A stretch of DNA of 11,857 bases, from assembly GCA_964250215.1 (NCBI GenBank), contig CAXUEX010000084.1, positions 1-11,857 on the forward strand, written 5' to 3'. Positions within the stretch are counted from its first letter, which is position 1. Each line of letters starts with the position of its first letter. The translations under genes and the position numbers were made by a program. A model generated the notes under the pieces. That model did not search any database. It saw nothing but the letters and a program-made list of their open reading frames with translations, and had not been told where the DNA came from. This stretch comes from DAIDJM01 sp964250215. GTDB taxonomy: Bacteria; Pseudomonadota; Alphaproteobacteria; Acetobacterales; Acetobacteraceae. Shown here piece after piece: positions 1 to 6,643 of this stretch.

Positions 1-558
1 TGCCGGGCGCACCGTGCGCGCCACGTAGGCGGCGCCGCTCGCCACCGTGCTGGCCGCCACGAGCCAGATCCCGGCCCAGCGCAGCGCCGGCGCATCGAGC
101 GCCGCCGCGTTCAGCCCCAAAACCAGCGCCACAAGCCCGATCTGCATCGCGGTGTTCAATTTTGACAAGGCAATCGGGCGGATCGCCATGCCGTGGCCGA
201 ACATCCACAGCAGCATGACGCCGCCCACGATCAGCATGTCGCGGAACACGATCAGGATGGCCAGCCAGGCCGGCAGGGCCCCCACCGCTGCGAGCGTGAC
301 ATACATGCCCACCATCAGCAGCTTGTCGGCCAACGGGTCCAGCGCCGCCCCGAGAGCCGTGCTGCCGCCCCTGCGCGCCAGCCAGCCATCCACCGCATCG
401 GAGACGCCTGCCACCACGAACAGCGCGAAGGCCAGTCCCCATTCGCGCCGGATCACCAGCCACACCGCTACCGGCACGGCACAGAGGCGGCCGAGCGAAA
501 TGGCGTTCGGCAAGGTGAGTACGGCGGCGCCCGGGGTGGGCAACATGCCTTCCGGCAT
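1..558 (-). CDS. CDP-alcohol phosphatidyltransferase (PgsA / eukaryotic-type cardiolipin synthase-like), 3' end cut by window
   Basis: Integral inner-membrane enzyme that transfers a phosphatidyl group from a CDP-lipid to an alcohol acceptor during phospholipid synthesis. The translated frame has the family signature at residues 54-78: D54, D57-G58, A61-R62, G70, D74 and D78. The stretch between AR and G is 7 residues rather than the usual 8. Several hydrophobic segments follow, as expected for a polytopic protein. Further on, the SKLNTAMQ segment followed by a hydrophobic stretch resembles the region after the active site in mitochondrial cardiolipin synthase (CRLS1) more than E. coli PgsA. 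Acceptor specificity is therefore open. ATG at 558 is preferred because GAGG lies 6 bases upstream; ATG at 546 has a ribosome site too close. The frame is open to base 1, so 186 codons are visible and probably only a few are missing. It lies 97 bases downstream of argG on the same strand. Confidence 0.85.
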   Translation of the reverse strand, partial: MPEGMLPTPGAAVLTLPNAISLGRLCAVPVAVWLVIRREWGLAFALFVVAGVSDAVDGWLARRGGSTALGAALDPLADKLLMVGMYVTLAAVGALPAWLAILIVFRDMLIVGGVMLLWMFGHGMAIRPIALSKLNTAMQIGLVALVLGLNAAALDAPALRWAGIWLVAASTVASGAAYVARTVRPA

Positions 559-655
559 GGGTGGCCTCGATCGGCTGATTGAGCGCCAGCTTAGACTTGA
601 AGGCCGTGAAGCCGCCAGACGGAAGGAAAAGTCGGGCGGCGATCGGACGGCCTGC

Positions 656-1876
656 TTACAACGCGCCGCCGCGCCGCCCCGCCGCCGCGGCCAGCCGCAA
701 CCGAAGTGCCTGCAGCCGGATGAAGCCCGCCGCATCCTTCTGGTCGTAGGCGCCGGCATCATCCTCGAATGTCACCATCCGCGGCGAATACAGCGAGACT
801 GGGCTTTCGCGGCCGGTTACCACAACATTGCCTTTATACAGTTTCAGCCGCACCCGCCCGGTTACCGATTGCTGACTCGTATCGATCAGCGCCTGCAACA
901 TCCGCCGCTCGGGCGAAAACCAGAAGCCATTATAAATCAGCTCGGCATAGCGCGGCATCAGGCTGTCCTTCAGATGCGCCGCCTCGCGATCCAACGTGAT
1001 GCTTTCCATCGCGCGATGCGCCGCCAGCAGGATCGTGCCGCCCGGTGTTTCGTAAATGCCGCGCGATTTCATACCGACGAAGCGGTTTTCCACGAGATCC
1101 AGCCGGCCGATGCCGTTCTCCCGGCCCCGCGCATTCAGCGCCGTCAGCAGCGTGGCCGGGCTCAGCGTCTCGCCATTCAGCGCAACGGCATCGCCGCGTT
1201 CGAAATCCACAGCGATTTCGGTGGTCACATCGGGCGCTGCCTCCGGGCTGATCGTGCGCTGATACACGCTTTCGTCCGGCGCCACCGCCGGGTCCTCCAG
1301 GATCTTTCCTTCCGACGACGAATGCAGCAAATTGGCATCCACCGAGAACGGGGCCTCGCCGCGCCTGTCCTTCGCGATCGGGATCTGGTGCGCCTCGGCG
1401 AATTCCAGCAGCTTCGTGCGGCTGGTGAGCTCCCACACGCGCCACGGCGCGATCACGCGCACGTTCGGATCGAGTGAGTAATAGGCCAGCTCGAACCGCA
1501 CTTGGTCGTTGCCTTTGCCGGTGGCGCCATGCGCCACCGCGTCGGCGTTCACCTGTTCGGCGATTTCGATCTGGCGCTGCGCGATGAGCGGCCGCGCTAT
1601 CGCGGTGCCGAGAAGGTATTGGCCTTCATACAACGCATTTGCGCGGAACATCGGGAACACGAAATCCCGCACGAAGGTTTCGCGCAGATCCTCCACGAAA
1701 ATTTCGCGCACGCCGAACAGTTCGGCCTTCCGGCGCGCCGGCTCCAATTCCTCGCCCTGGCCGAGATCGGCGGTGAAGGTGACCACCTCGCATCCGTAGG
1801 TGGCGCGCAGCCATTGCAGGATTACGCTGGTGTCGAGGCCGCCGGAATAGGCCAACACCACTTTGCGCGGGTTCAT
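656..1876 (-). CDS. argG: argininosuccinate synthase
   Basis: Cytosolic enzyme that condenses citrulline and aspartate with ATP to give argininosuccinate, AMP and pyrophosphate, the penultimate step of arginine synthesis. The 406-residue product has the usual family length. The N-terminal PP-loop is AYSGGLDTS at residues 9-17. The AHGATGKGNDQVRFE block lies at 115-129 and FSVDANLLHSSSEGKILEDP at 177-196; both are hallmark nucleotide- and substrate-binding segments. The sequence looks intact from end to end, with an Ala/Arg-rich tail. The start codon ATG overlaps the TGA of the upstream MaoC-like gene (ATGA), so translational coupling is likely and fixes the start. No other arginine gene is visible nearby. 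Confidence 0.98.
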   Translation of the reverse strand: MNPRKVVLAYSGGLDTSVILQWLRATYGCEVVTFTADLGQGEELEPARRKAELFGVREIFVEDLRETFVRDFVFPMFRANALYEGQYLLGTAIARPLIAQRQIEIAEQVNADAVAHGATGKGNDQVRFELAYYSLDPNVRVIAPWRVWELTSRTKLLEFAEAHQIPIAKDRRGEAPFSVDANLLHSSSEGKILEDPAVAPDESVYQRTISPEAAPDVTTEIAVDFERGDAVALNGETLSPATLLTALNARGRENGIGRLDLVENRFVGMKSRGIYETPGGTILLAAHRAMESITLDREAAHLKDSLMPRYAELIYNGFWFSPERRMLQALIDTSQQSVTGRVRLKLYKGNVVVTGRESPVSLYSPRMVTFEDDAGAYDQKDAAGFIRLQALRLRLAAAAGRRGGAL

Positions 1877-2337
1877 GCCGAGGGCTCCGGCCGTCGCGGC
1901 ACCATCAGCTTGGCGACGAAACGCTGCACGATCTGTCCGTTCTGGTTGCGGGTCAGATTCTCGATGGTGACCACGCCGCGATCCGGGCGGGATTTCGAGG
2001 CCACTTTGTCGAGAACCAGGCTTTCCACATGCAGCGTGTCGCCGGGCCGGGTGGGATACGGCCAGGCGATTTCGCCGCCCAGCCCCACCGCGCCGCCCGC
2101 AATCGGCATCCCGCCAATGACGATCAGCCGCATGGTGATCGCGGCGGTATGCCAGCCGCTCGCCGCAAGCCCACCAAACAGCGAATCGCGCGCGGCGACG
2201 GCATCGAGGTGGAAAGGCTGCGGATCGTAACGGCGCGCGAACTCCAGCATCTCGCTCTCGGCGACCGTCGTCGATTGCGTGACGTGCCGGTCCCCGGGTT
2301 GCAGATCGTCGAAAAAGAGCTGGGGCGCTTCGGTCAT
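1873..2337 (-). CDS. MaoC-like hot-dog fold (R)-hydratase/dehydratase
   Basis: A 154-residue single hot-dog protein of the MaoC family, whose members mostly hydrate trans-2-enoyl-CoA to (R)-3-hydroxyacyl-CoA. The segment YDPQPFHLD at residues 37-45 places D38 and H43 with the same spacing as the catalytic Asp/His pair of the R-specific enoyl-CoA hydratase PhaJ. It is followed by the characteristic FGGLAASGWHT at 54-64. The substrate cannot be read from the sequence. ATG at 2337 gives an N-terminus typical of the family. An in-frame TTG at 2349, four codons upstream and 6 bases after a GAGG, is a credible alternative. The gene starts about 40 bases after the diguanylate cyclase and ends in an ATGA overlap with argG, so these genes are probably co-transcribed although no metabolic link is obvious. 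Confidence 0.9.
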   Translation of the reverse strand: MTEAPQLFFDDLQPGDRHVTQSTTVAESEMLEFARRYDPQPFHLDAVAARDSLFGGLAASGWHTAAITMRLIVIGGMPIAGGAVGLGGEIAWPYPTRPGDTLHVESLVLDKVASKSRPDRGVVTIENLTRNQNGQIVQRFVAKLMVPRRPEPSA

Positions 2338-2379
2338 TGTCCGAAGCAATGCCCGCCTCGGTTGCCGAAGCGCAAGCGC

Positions 2380-3582
2380 TCAGGCGGCGTTTCTTGCGGG
2401 CGCGGCGGCTGGGGCGCCCGCGATCCGGTTCCGACCGGCCTGTTTGGCCCGATAGAGCGCCTGATCGGCCGCATCGATCAGCGGCTGCGGATCTGTCCCA
2501 GGCTGCGGATACGCGGTGGCCGCACCGATGCTGACGGTCACGACGCCGAACGGACTTTCCGCATGTTCGCGCTTCGTTGCCATCACGTCGCGCCGCAGCC
2601 GCTCAGCCACGATGAGGGCGCCAGCCGCTTCGATGCCTGGCAGCAGCGTCACGAATTCCTCGCCGCCGAAGCGGCCGGCGAAATCCGGTGGCCGGCGCAA
2701 TCCGCTTTCCAGCATGGCGGCAATAGCTCGCAGGCACTGATCGCCGGCCGGGTGGCCGTAATGGTCGTTGTAGAGTTTGAACAAATCCACATCCAGCACC
2801 AGCAGCGAAAGCGCCGTGCGCTCGCGCGCCGCACGCGCCCATTCGCGCGTGAGCATGGTGTCGAACGCGCGGCGGTTGCCGATGCCGGTGAGCCCGTCGG
2901 TGGCCGAGAGATGCTGCAGTTGCTCGTTCGCCTCGCCAAGCGCGGCGCAGGTGCCGGTGAGTTCGACATTCGCTCGCGCCAGCGCCTGCTCCGAGCGCAG
3001 CAGCGAGACCGTTTGCCGGCCGACGAAACGCGCGATGGTGTTGTTGGCCGAAAGCTGCAACAGGAAGAACAACGCGCTGAACTGGTAGAGCGGATCGCCG
3101 CTCAGCGCAAAGCCGAGCGCGGCCGGCAAGGTGGCGGCGAGCGACTGCCACATCACTGACGCCGGCGAAGCCGCGTTGCGGATTGCGACCCCGGCGACCC
3201 ATCCGGCCTGCACCATGGAAACGCCCACCCGCAGAGCCGGCTCGGCCTCCAGCCGCATGACCGCGAAGCTCGTGATCCCCCAGAGCGCGCCGGTGGGAAT
3301 GGCGCCCAGCAGGAACCTGGCCGCCCAGACCTGCGGCGAGCCCGTGCCCCTGGCGGGCCAATACGAGCGTGCGAGCCACAGCCGCGCCGGCAGCAGCGCC
3401 AGCGTGGCCAAGCCGATGCCGGCAAACAGCGGCAACCCGGTTTGCAGCCAGCAGATGGCCACGAGCAGGAGCAGCGCCAGGCTGCCCTCGATGAGCGGAC
3501 GGCCCTGGGCGAACAGCGAATCCGCCATCCGCCAGCGCTGTTCCTCAGAAAGCTCGCCGCGCCCCAGCAGCAGCGCAAACAT
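2380..3582 (-). CDS. membrane-bound diguanylate cyclase (GGDEF domain)
   Basis: Predicted to make the second messenger cyclic di-GMP from two GTP. Numbering from ATG 3582 gives 400 residues. About six hydrophobic segments fill roughly residues 30-180. A helical linker with coiled-coil character (about 190-225) leads into a C-terminal GGDEF domain that begins near DGLTGIGNRRAFD. The active-site loop is GGEEF at 306-310. RPPD at 297-300 lies exactly five residues before it and matches the RxxD inhibitory site, so product feedback inhibition is expected. No EAL or phosphatase domain is present. The frame stays open up to a GTG at 3756 (458 residues), but the extra N-terminus is Arg/Cys-rich and unlike a domain. 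ATG 3582 follows a G-rich stretch suitable as a ribosome site. The membrane part is an unnamed sensor; I cannot identify the signal. Confidence 0.93.
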   Translation of the reverse strand: MFALLLGRGELSEEQRWRMADSLFAQGRPLIEGSLALLLLVAICWLQTGLPLFAGIGLATLALLPARLWLARSYWPARGTGSPQVWAARFLLGAIPTGALWGITSFAVMRLEAEPALRVGVSMVQAGWVAGVAIRNAASPASVMWQSLAATLPAALGFALSGDPLYQFSALFFLLQLSANNTIARFVGRQTVSLLRSEQALARANVELTGTCAALGEANEQLQHLSATDGLTGIGNRRAFDTMLTREWARAARERTALSLLVLDVDLFKLYNDHYGHPAGDQCLRAIAAMLESGLRRPPDFAGRFGGEEFVTLLPGIEAAGALIVAERLRRDVMATKREHAESPFGVVTVSIGAATAYPQPGTDPQPLIDAADQALYRAKQAGRNRIAGAPAAAPARNAA

Positions 3583-3926
3583 TCGACGCCCACCCCCTAC
3601 AAGCCGCGCCAAAGCATCGTCGAAAAAGCTTTCGCAGGCCTTACACAAGCGACGCGCGGTTCGGTCCCCAGCGTATGCTTCCCTCCAACGGCACCAGCAG
3701 CCCCGCCGCGATCTGAAGCGCGCCGGGTTTGTCGGAGGCTGGTTTTCTTGAGTCACGCCGCCATGACGGGTTCCTCAATCTGGGCATGACCCACACCCGC
3801 TCGGCAAGCCGGAGGACGGCCAATAAAGCGGCTTGAGTAGCCGCGACAGAGATGTATGCCAGAGAGGATGCGCAGCCGCTCACCAAAAGCATCAATCAAT
3901 AAGGTGAAAGTCTTGTGAGAAGAAAA
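3583..3926. other. intergenic region between diguanylate cyclase and tRNA-Ser
   Basis: About 344 bases without a convincing gene. Open frames crossing it on the minus strand are short. One of them begins inside the tRNA and is therefore an artefact. The half next to the tRNA is richer in A/T than its surroundings and contains a small hairpin at 3828-3844. The half next to the cyclase must carry that gene's promoter, but I cannot pick out convincing -35/-10 boxes. I saw no repeat of the tRNA 3' end that would mark an integrated element. Confidence 0.6.
3828..3844 (-). terminator. weak rho-independent terminator candidate after tRNA-Ser
   Basis: A perfect 6-base stem (GCGGCT/AGCCGC) with a 5-base loop. 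Read on the minus strand it is followed directly by TTTATT. It lies about 80 bases downstream of the tRNA-Ser 3' end and is oriented to stop that transcript. The stem is short and the T run interrupted, so efficiency would be modest. Confidence 0.45.
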
Positions 3927-4016
3927 TGGCGGAAGGAGTGGGATTCGAACCCACGGTACGCTTTCACGCACACACGCTTTCCAAGCGTGCGCCTTAAGCC
4001 GCTCGGCCATCCTTCC
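3927..4016 (-). tRNA. tRNA-Ser (anticodon GGA)
   Basis: Complete serine tRNA reading UCC/UCU codons. The acceptor stem pairs GGAAGGA with TCCTTCC. The anticodon stem CACGC/GCGTG closes the 7-base loop TTGGAAA, with anticodon GGA at 3980-3982. A long class II variable arm follows, then a T arm with GGTTCGAATCC. The discriminator base is G and CCA is encoded (3929-3927), giving 90 bases with CCA. The long variable arm and the G discriminator both agree with serine identity. It stands alone between two protein operons on the same strand, 56 bases after the stop of the nuclease gene. Confidence 0.97.
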
Positions 4017-4021
4017 TTAAC

Positions 4022-4055
4022 GCCGGCGTGATAGCGGGAGGCGCACGCCGCCGGC
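4022..4055 (-). other. imperfect GC-rich inverted repeat between nuclease gene and tRNA-Ser
   Basis: GCCGGCGTG at 4022-4030 faces CACGCCGCCGGC at 4044-4055. The arms pair over 9 bases if a GGC triplet bulges out. It begins about 18 bases beyond the stop of the nuclease operon and ends just before the tRNA. There is no T run after it, so it could be a rho-dependent pause or processing element rather than a classic terminator. Confidence 0.35.
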
Positions 4056-4072
4056 AAGCGGGCCGCCTTGCC

Positions 4073-4810
4073 TCAACTGCCCAGCCGCACTTCCAGCCGG
4101 GCCAGTTCGCTCGCATGCAGCAGCAGCACACCGTTGGTTGCCGCAAGCTGCTGCGCCGCCGCGGTATAGGCTTGGTTGCTCACCACGGCCGCAAACTGCG
4201 CCGCTTCATGGCCCCGCGCCGCTACCGCCTCTTGCACAGCCTTGTTGCCGATCGGCCGGCCGTGCAGCTTGCATTGCAGAACCAGGCGGCGACCGGCTTT
4301 CTCGGCCACCACATCCACCCCCTGGTCACGGCCCGGCGGTGAGAGCCGCGCATCCCAGCCGGCGCGGCGCAGCTCTTCGGCGCAGAATGCTTCGAAATCG
4401 GCGGCCGACATCGCCCCGGGCTGCGCATTCCCGCTCGGCCCGGCCATCGCTGCACCCTCCACCCTGGCGGCGATATCCGCTTCCAGCGCAGCCCGTCCGG
4501 CTTGCAATGCCGCAAGGGCCGAGCCCGACAGTGCGGGCGCAATATGCGCATCTACGAAATAAGCGATTTCCTTCTGCCATTTTCCGAGCTGTGGCTTGCC
4601 GTAAGGATCGGGTCGGACGAGCTGCATGCGCCGCCGCACCAGCGCCGGCAGGTGCTGCGCGATCGCTGCCTCGGCCATTCGTCTCGCCGTGCGCCGTGCG
4701 CGCCGGGCGGTGCGTGACCGCAACAGTCGCAGCAGCACGAACGCGGCGGCAAGGCCGGCGAAGATCAGCCCGAACAGATGCGCCAGCGGCGCGACCCCGG
4801 GCCCGATCAC
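4073..4810 (-). CDS. membrane-anchored Mrr-like restriction endonuclease family protein (PD-(D/E)XK)
   Basis: A 245-residue protein with one N-terminal hydrophobic helix (about 8-30), then an Arg-rich stretch (31-45), a helical middle and a C-terminal nuclease-type domain from about 134. The catalytic signature is visible: GRDQGVDVVAE at 160-170 with D166 as likely metal ligand, and QCK at 179-181. Next comes GNKAVQEAVAARG and then the AAVVSNQAYT strand, which is the usual order in Mrr-type domains. The fold predicts Mg-dependent DNA cleavage; the helix suggests a membrane-tethered form. No methyltransferase or specificity subunit lies nearby, so it is not a normal restriction-modification partner. 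It begins at GTG, whose GTGA overlaps the stop of the metallo-hydrolase gene, so translation is probably coupled. Its in-cell role is unknown. Confidence 0.85.
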   Translation of the reverse strand: MIGPGVAPLAHLFGLIFAGLAAAFVLLRLLRSRTARRARRTARRMAEAAIAQHLPALVRRRMQLVRPDPYGKPQLGKWQKEIAYFVDAHIAPALSGSALAALQAGRAALEADIAARVEGAAMAGPSGNAQPGAMSAADFEAFCAEELRRAGWDARLSPPGRDQGVDVVAEKAGRRLVLQCKLHGRPIGNKAVQEAVAARGHEAAQFAAVVSNQAYTAAAQQLAATNGVLLLHASELARLEVRLGS

Positions 4811-5466
4811 TGCAAAAACGGATTGCTCCGCCGCTCGGCACCAATCGTGGAATTCGGCCCATGGCCGCAGACGAACCCGAAATCGTCGCCCAACGGCAGC
4901 AGCTTTTGCCGGATCGCCGCGATCAGCGCCGCATGATCGCCATACGGAAAATCGGTGCGCCCGACCGAACCCTGAAACAGCACGTCGCCCACCTGCGCGA
5001 AACGCGCGGCGCGATCGACGAAAACCACGTGCCCTGGCGTGTGGCCGGGACAGTGCAGGATTTCAAAACGATGGCTGCCGAACGCCAGCATTTCGCCCTC
5101 GGCAAGCCAGCGGTCAGGGGTTACGTTGCGCAACCCGCTCAGCCCAAACATCGCGCCTTGCTGGCCCAGGTTTTCCAGCAGCATGCGGTCCGGCTCGGCT
5201 GGCCCCACGATCGGCGCGTGGGCGTGATCCGGCCGCCGGTTCAGCGCATCGCGCAAATTCATCGCCTCGCCCGCGTGATCCAGATGTCCGTGCGTCAGCC
5301 AGATGGCCTGCACGTCGATGCCGGCGCGCGCGATGGCGGCCTCGATATGCGGCAGGTCGCCGCCGGGATCGACAACAACGCCATGCCTGGTCTCCGTGTC
5401 CCAAAGCAGCGTGCAATTCTGCGCGAAGGGCGTGACCGGAACCACTTCGATGCCCAATCGAGACAT
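4807..5466 (-). CDS. MBL-fold metallo-hydrolase, glyoxalase II-like (YcbL type)
   Basis: A 219-residue zinc hydrolase of the metallo-beta-lactamase superfamily. Metal-binding motifs are complete: THGHLDH at 58-64 (H59, H61, D63, H64), H146 in PGHTPGH, D161 in GDVLFQGSVGR, and H202 in CGHGP. The ending ERRSNPFLQ and the length match the short single-domain hydrolases of the YcbL/GloB-like group, which lack the C-terminal substrate-binding helical domain of true glyoxalase II. Probable substrate is a glutathione or other thioester, unproven. It starts only three bases after the prpC stop and overlaps the nuclease start by four bases, so all three genes are likely on one transcript. AGGA sits unusually close to the ATG, which fits translation coupled to prpC. 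Confidence 0.93.
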   Translation of the reverse strand: MSRLGIEVVPVTPFAQNCTLLWDTETRHGVVVDPGGDLPHIEAAIARAGIDVQAIWLTHGHLDHAGEAMNLRDALNRRPDHAHAPIVGPAEPDRMLLENLGQQGAMFGLSGLRNVTPDRWLAEGEMLAFGSHRFEILHCPGHTPGHVVFVDRAARFAQVGDVLFQGSVGRTDFPYGDHAALIAAIRQKLLPLGDDFGFVCGHGPNSTIGAERRSNPFLQ

Positions 5467-5469
5467 GTC

Positions 5470-6630
5470 CTACGCGCGGTCCGCGAGTTTCACGAATTTC
5501 AGGTTTTCCGGCCCGGTATAATTCGCCGAGGGCCGAATAATCTTGTTATCTGCCCGCTGTTCGATCGCGTGCGCGGCCCAGCCACTGGTGCGCGAAATCA
5601 CGAACAGCGGCGTGAACATCACAGTGGGAACGCCAAGCAAGTGATAGCTTACGGCACTGAACCAATCCAGGTTCGGGAACATGCGCTTGGCATCCCACAT
5701 CACGCGCTCCAGCCGATCGGCAATGTCGAACATGCGCATCGAACCGGCCTGCTGGGACAGCCGTCGCGCCACTTCCTTGATCACCTTGTTGCGCGGGTCG
5801 CCGGTGGTGTACACCGGATGGCCGAAGCCGATCACCACTTCGCGCCGTTCCACCCTCGCCCGGATATCGGCTTCCGCCTCGTCCGCGGTGGCATAGCGCT
5901 GCTGGATCTCGAAAGCCGCTTCGTTCGCGCCGCCGTGCTTCGGACCGCGCAGCGCGCCGATGCCGGCCGCGATCGCCGAATACATGTCCGATCCCGTGCC
6001 GGCCACCACGCGGGCCGCGAAGGTGGAGGCGTTGAACTCGTGTTCCGCATACAGGATCAGCGAAATGTGCATCGCTCGCACCCACGCCTCGCTCGGCCTC
6101 GTGCCGTGCAGCAGATGCAGGAAATGGCCGCCGATGCTGTCGTCATCGGTTGCCACATCGATACGCTTCCCATTCTGCGCATAATGGAACCAGATCAGCA
6201 GCATCGAGCCGAGTGAGGCCAGCAGACGATCGGCGATGTCGCGCGCGCCGGCATCGTTATGATCGTCCTTCTCCGGCAATGCGCAGCCCAGCGCCGATAC
6301 GCCGGTGCGCATCACGTCCATCGGGTGCGTCGAAGCCGGCAACGCCTCCAACACCTGCCGCACCGCAGCTGGCACACCGCGCAACGATTTCAACTTCGCC
6401 TTGTAGCCGCGCAGCGTCGCCTCGTTCGGCAGGCTGCCGTGCACCAGCAGATAAGCAATCTCCTCGAATTCGCTGATTTCCGCAAAATCCAGGATGTCGT
6501 AGCCGCGATAGTGCAAATCGTTGCCGGTGCGTCCCACGGTGCACAGTGCCGTGTTGCCGGCCACAACGCCGGAAAGCGCCACCGATTTCTTTGGCTTCGG
6601 GGCGTGCGCGGATGTGGGGCTGTCGTTCAC
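5470..6630 (-). CDS. prpC: 2-methylcitrate synthase
   Basis: Cytosolic citrate-synthase family enzyme that condenses propionyl-CoA with oxaloacetate to 2-methylcitrate, the first step of the methylcitrate cycle. The 386-residue length and several segments follow E. coli PrpC closely from memory: GNTALCTVGRTGNDLHYRG near residue 25, HPMDVMRTGVSALGC near 102, DDDSIGGHFLHLLHG at 162-176, and IIRPSANYTGPE near the end. Catalytic residues are H232 (KHGGANE), H271 (FGHPVY) and D322 (FPNLDWFSA). The start is GTG at 6630, supported by AGGAG seven bases upstream. Thirteen bases separate it from the dehydrogenase gene. The partner genes prpB and prpD/acnD are absent from the window. Some activity on acetyl-CoA is possible, as in many family members. 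Confidence 0.95.
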   Translation of the reverse strand: MNDSPTSAHAPKPKKSVALSGVVAGNTALCTVGRTGNDLHYRGYDILDFAEISEFEEIAYLLVHGSLPNEATLRGYKAKLKSLRGVPAAVRQVLEALPASTHPMDVMRTGVSALGCALPEKDDHNDAGARDIADRLLASLGSMLLIWFHYAQNGKRIDVATDDDSIGGHFLHLLHGTRPSEAWVRAMHISLILYAEHEFNASTFAARVVAGTGSDMYSAIAAGIGALRGPKHGGANEAAFEIQQRYATADEAEADIRARVERREVVIGFGHPVYTTGDPRNKVIKEVARRLSQQAGSMRMFDIADRLERVMWDAKRMFPNLDWFSAVSYHLLGVPTVMFTPLFVISRTSGWAAHAIEQRADNKIIRPSANYTGPENLKFVKLADRA

Positions 6631-6643
6631 AAGAAAGCTCCTG

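Noticed and set aside
47..1477. Plus-strand open frame of 476 codons antisense to the phosphatidyltransferase and argG
   Set aside because: It covers two clearly recognised genes in the opposite direction. Low-complexity basic composition and no domain were seen.
2029..3159. Plus-strand open frame of 376 codons antisense to the hydratase and diguanylate cyclase
   Set aside because: The opposite strand encodes complete MaoC and GGDEF motifs. This frame is Arg/Gln/Ala-rich without any recognisable domain.
3753..4010. 85-codon minus-strand frame starting MAERLKAHAWKACVRES
   Set aside because: Its start is the translated tRNA-Ser sequence, a well-known annotation artefact. The rest is intergenic sequence without similarity to anything I know.
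3927..4016. Integration site of a genomic island at tRNA-Ser
   Set aside because: No integrase, no repeated tRNA 3' end and no mobile gene are visible. The flanking genes are housekeeping-like.
4138..6216. Very long plus-strand open frame (692 codons) antisense to the nuclease, hydrolase and part of prpC
   Set aside because: It spans three well-supported genes on the other strand. Its product is rich in Arg, His, Pro and Gln with no motifs, as expected of antisense frames in GC-rich DNA.
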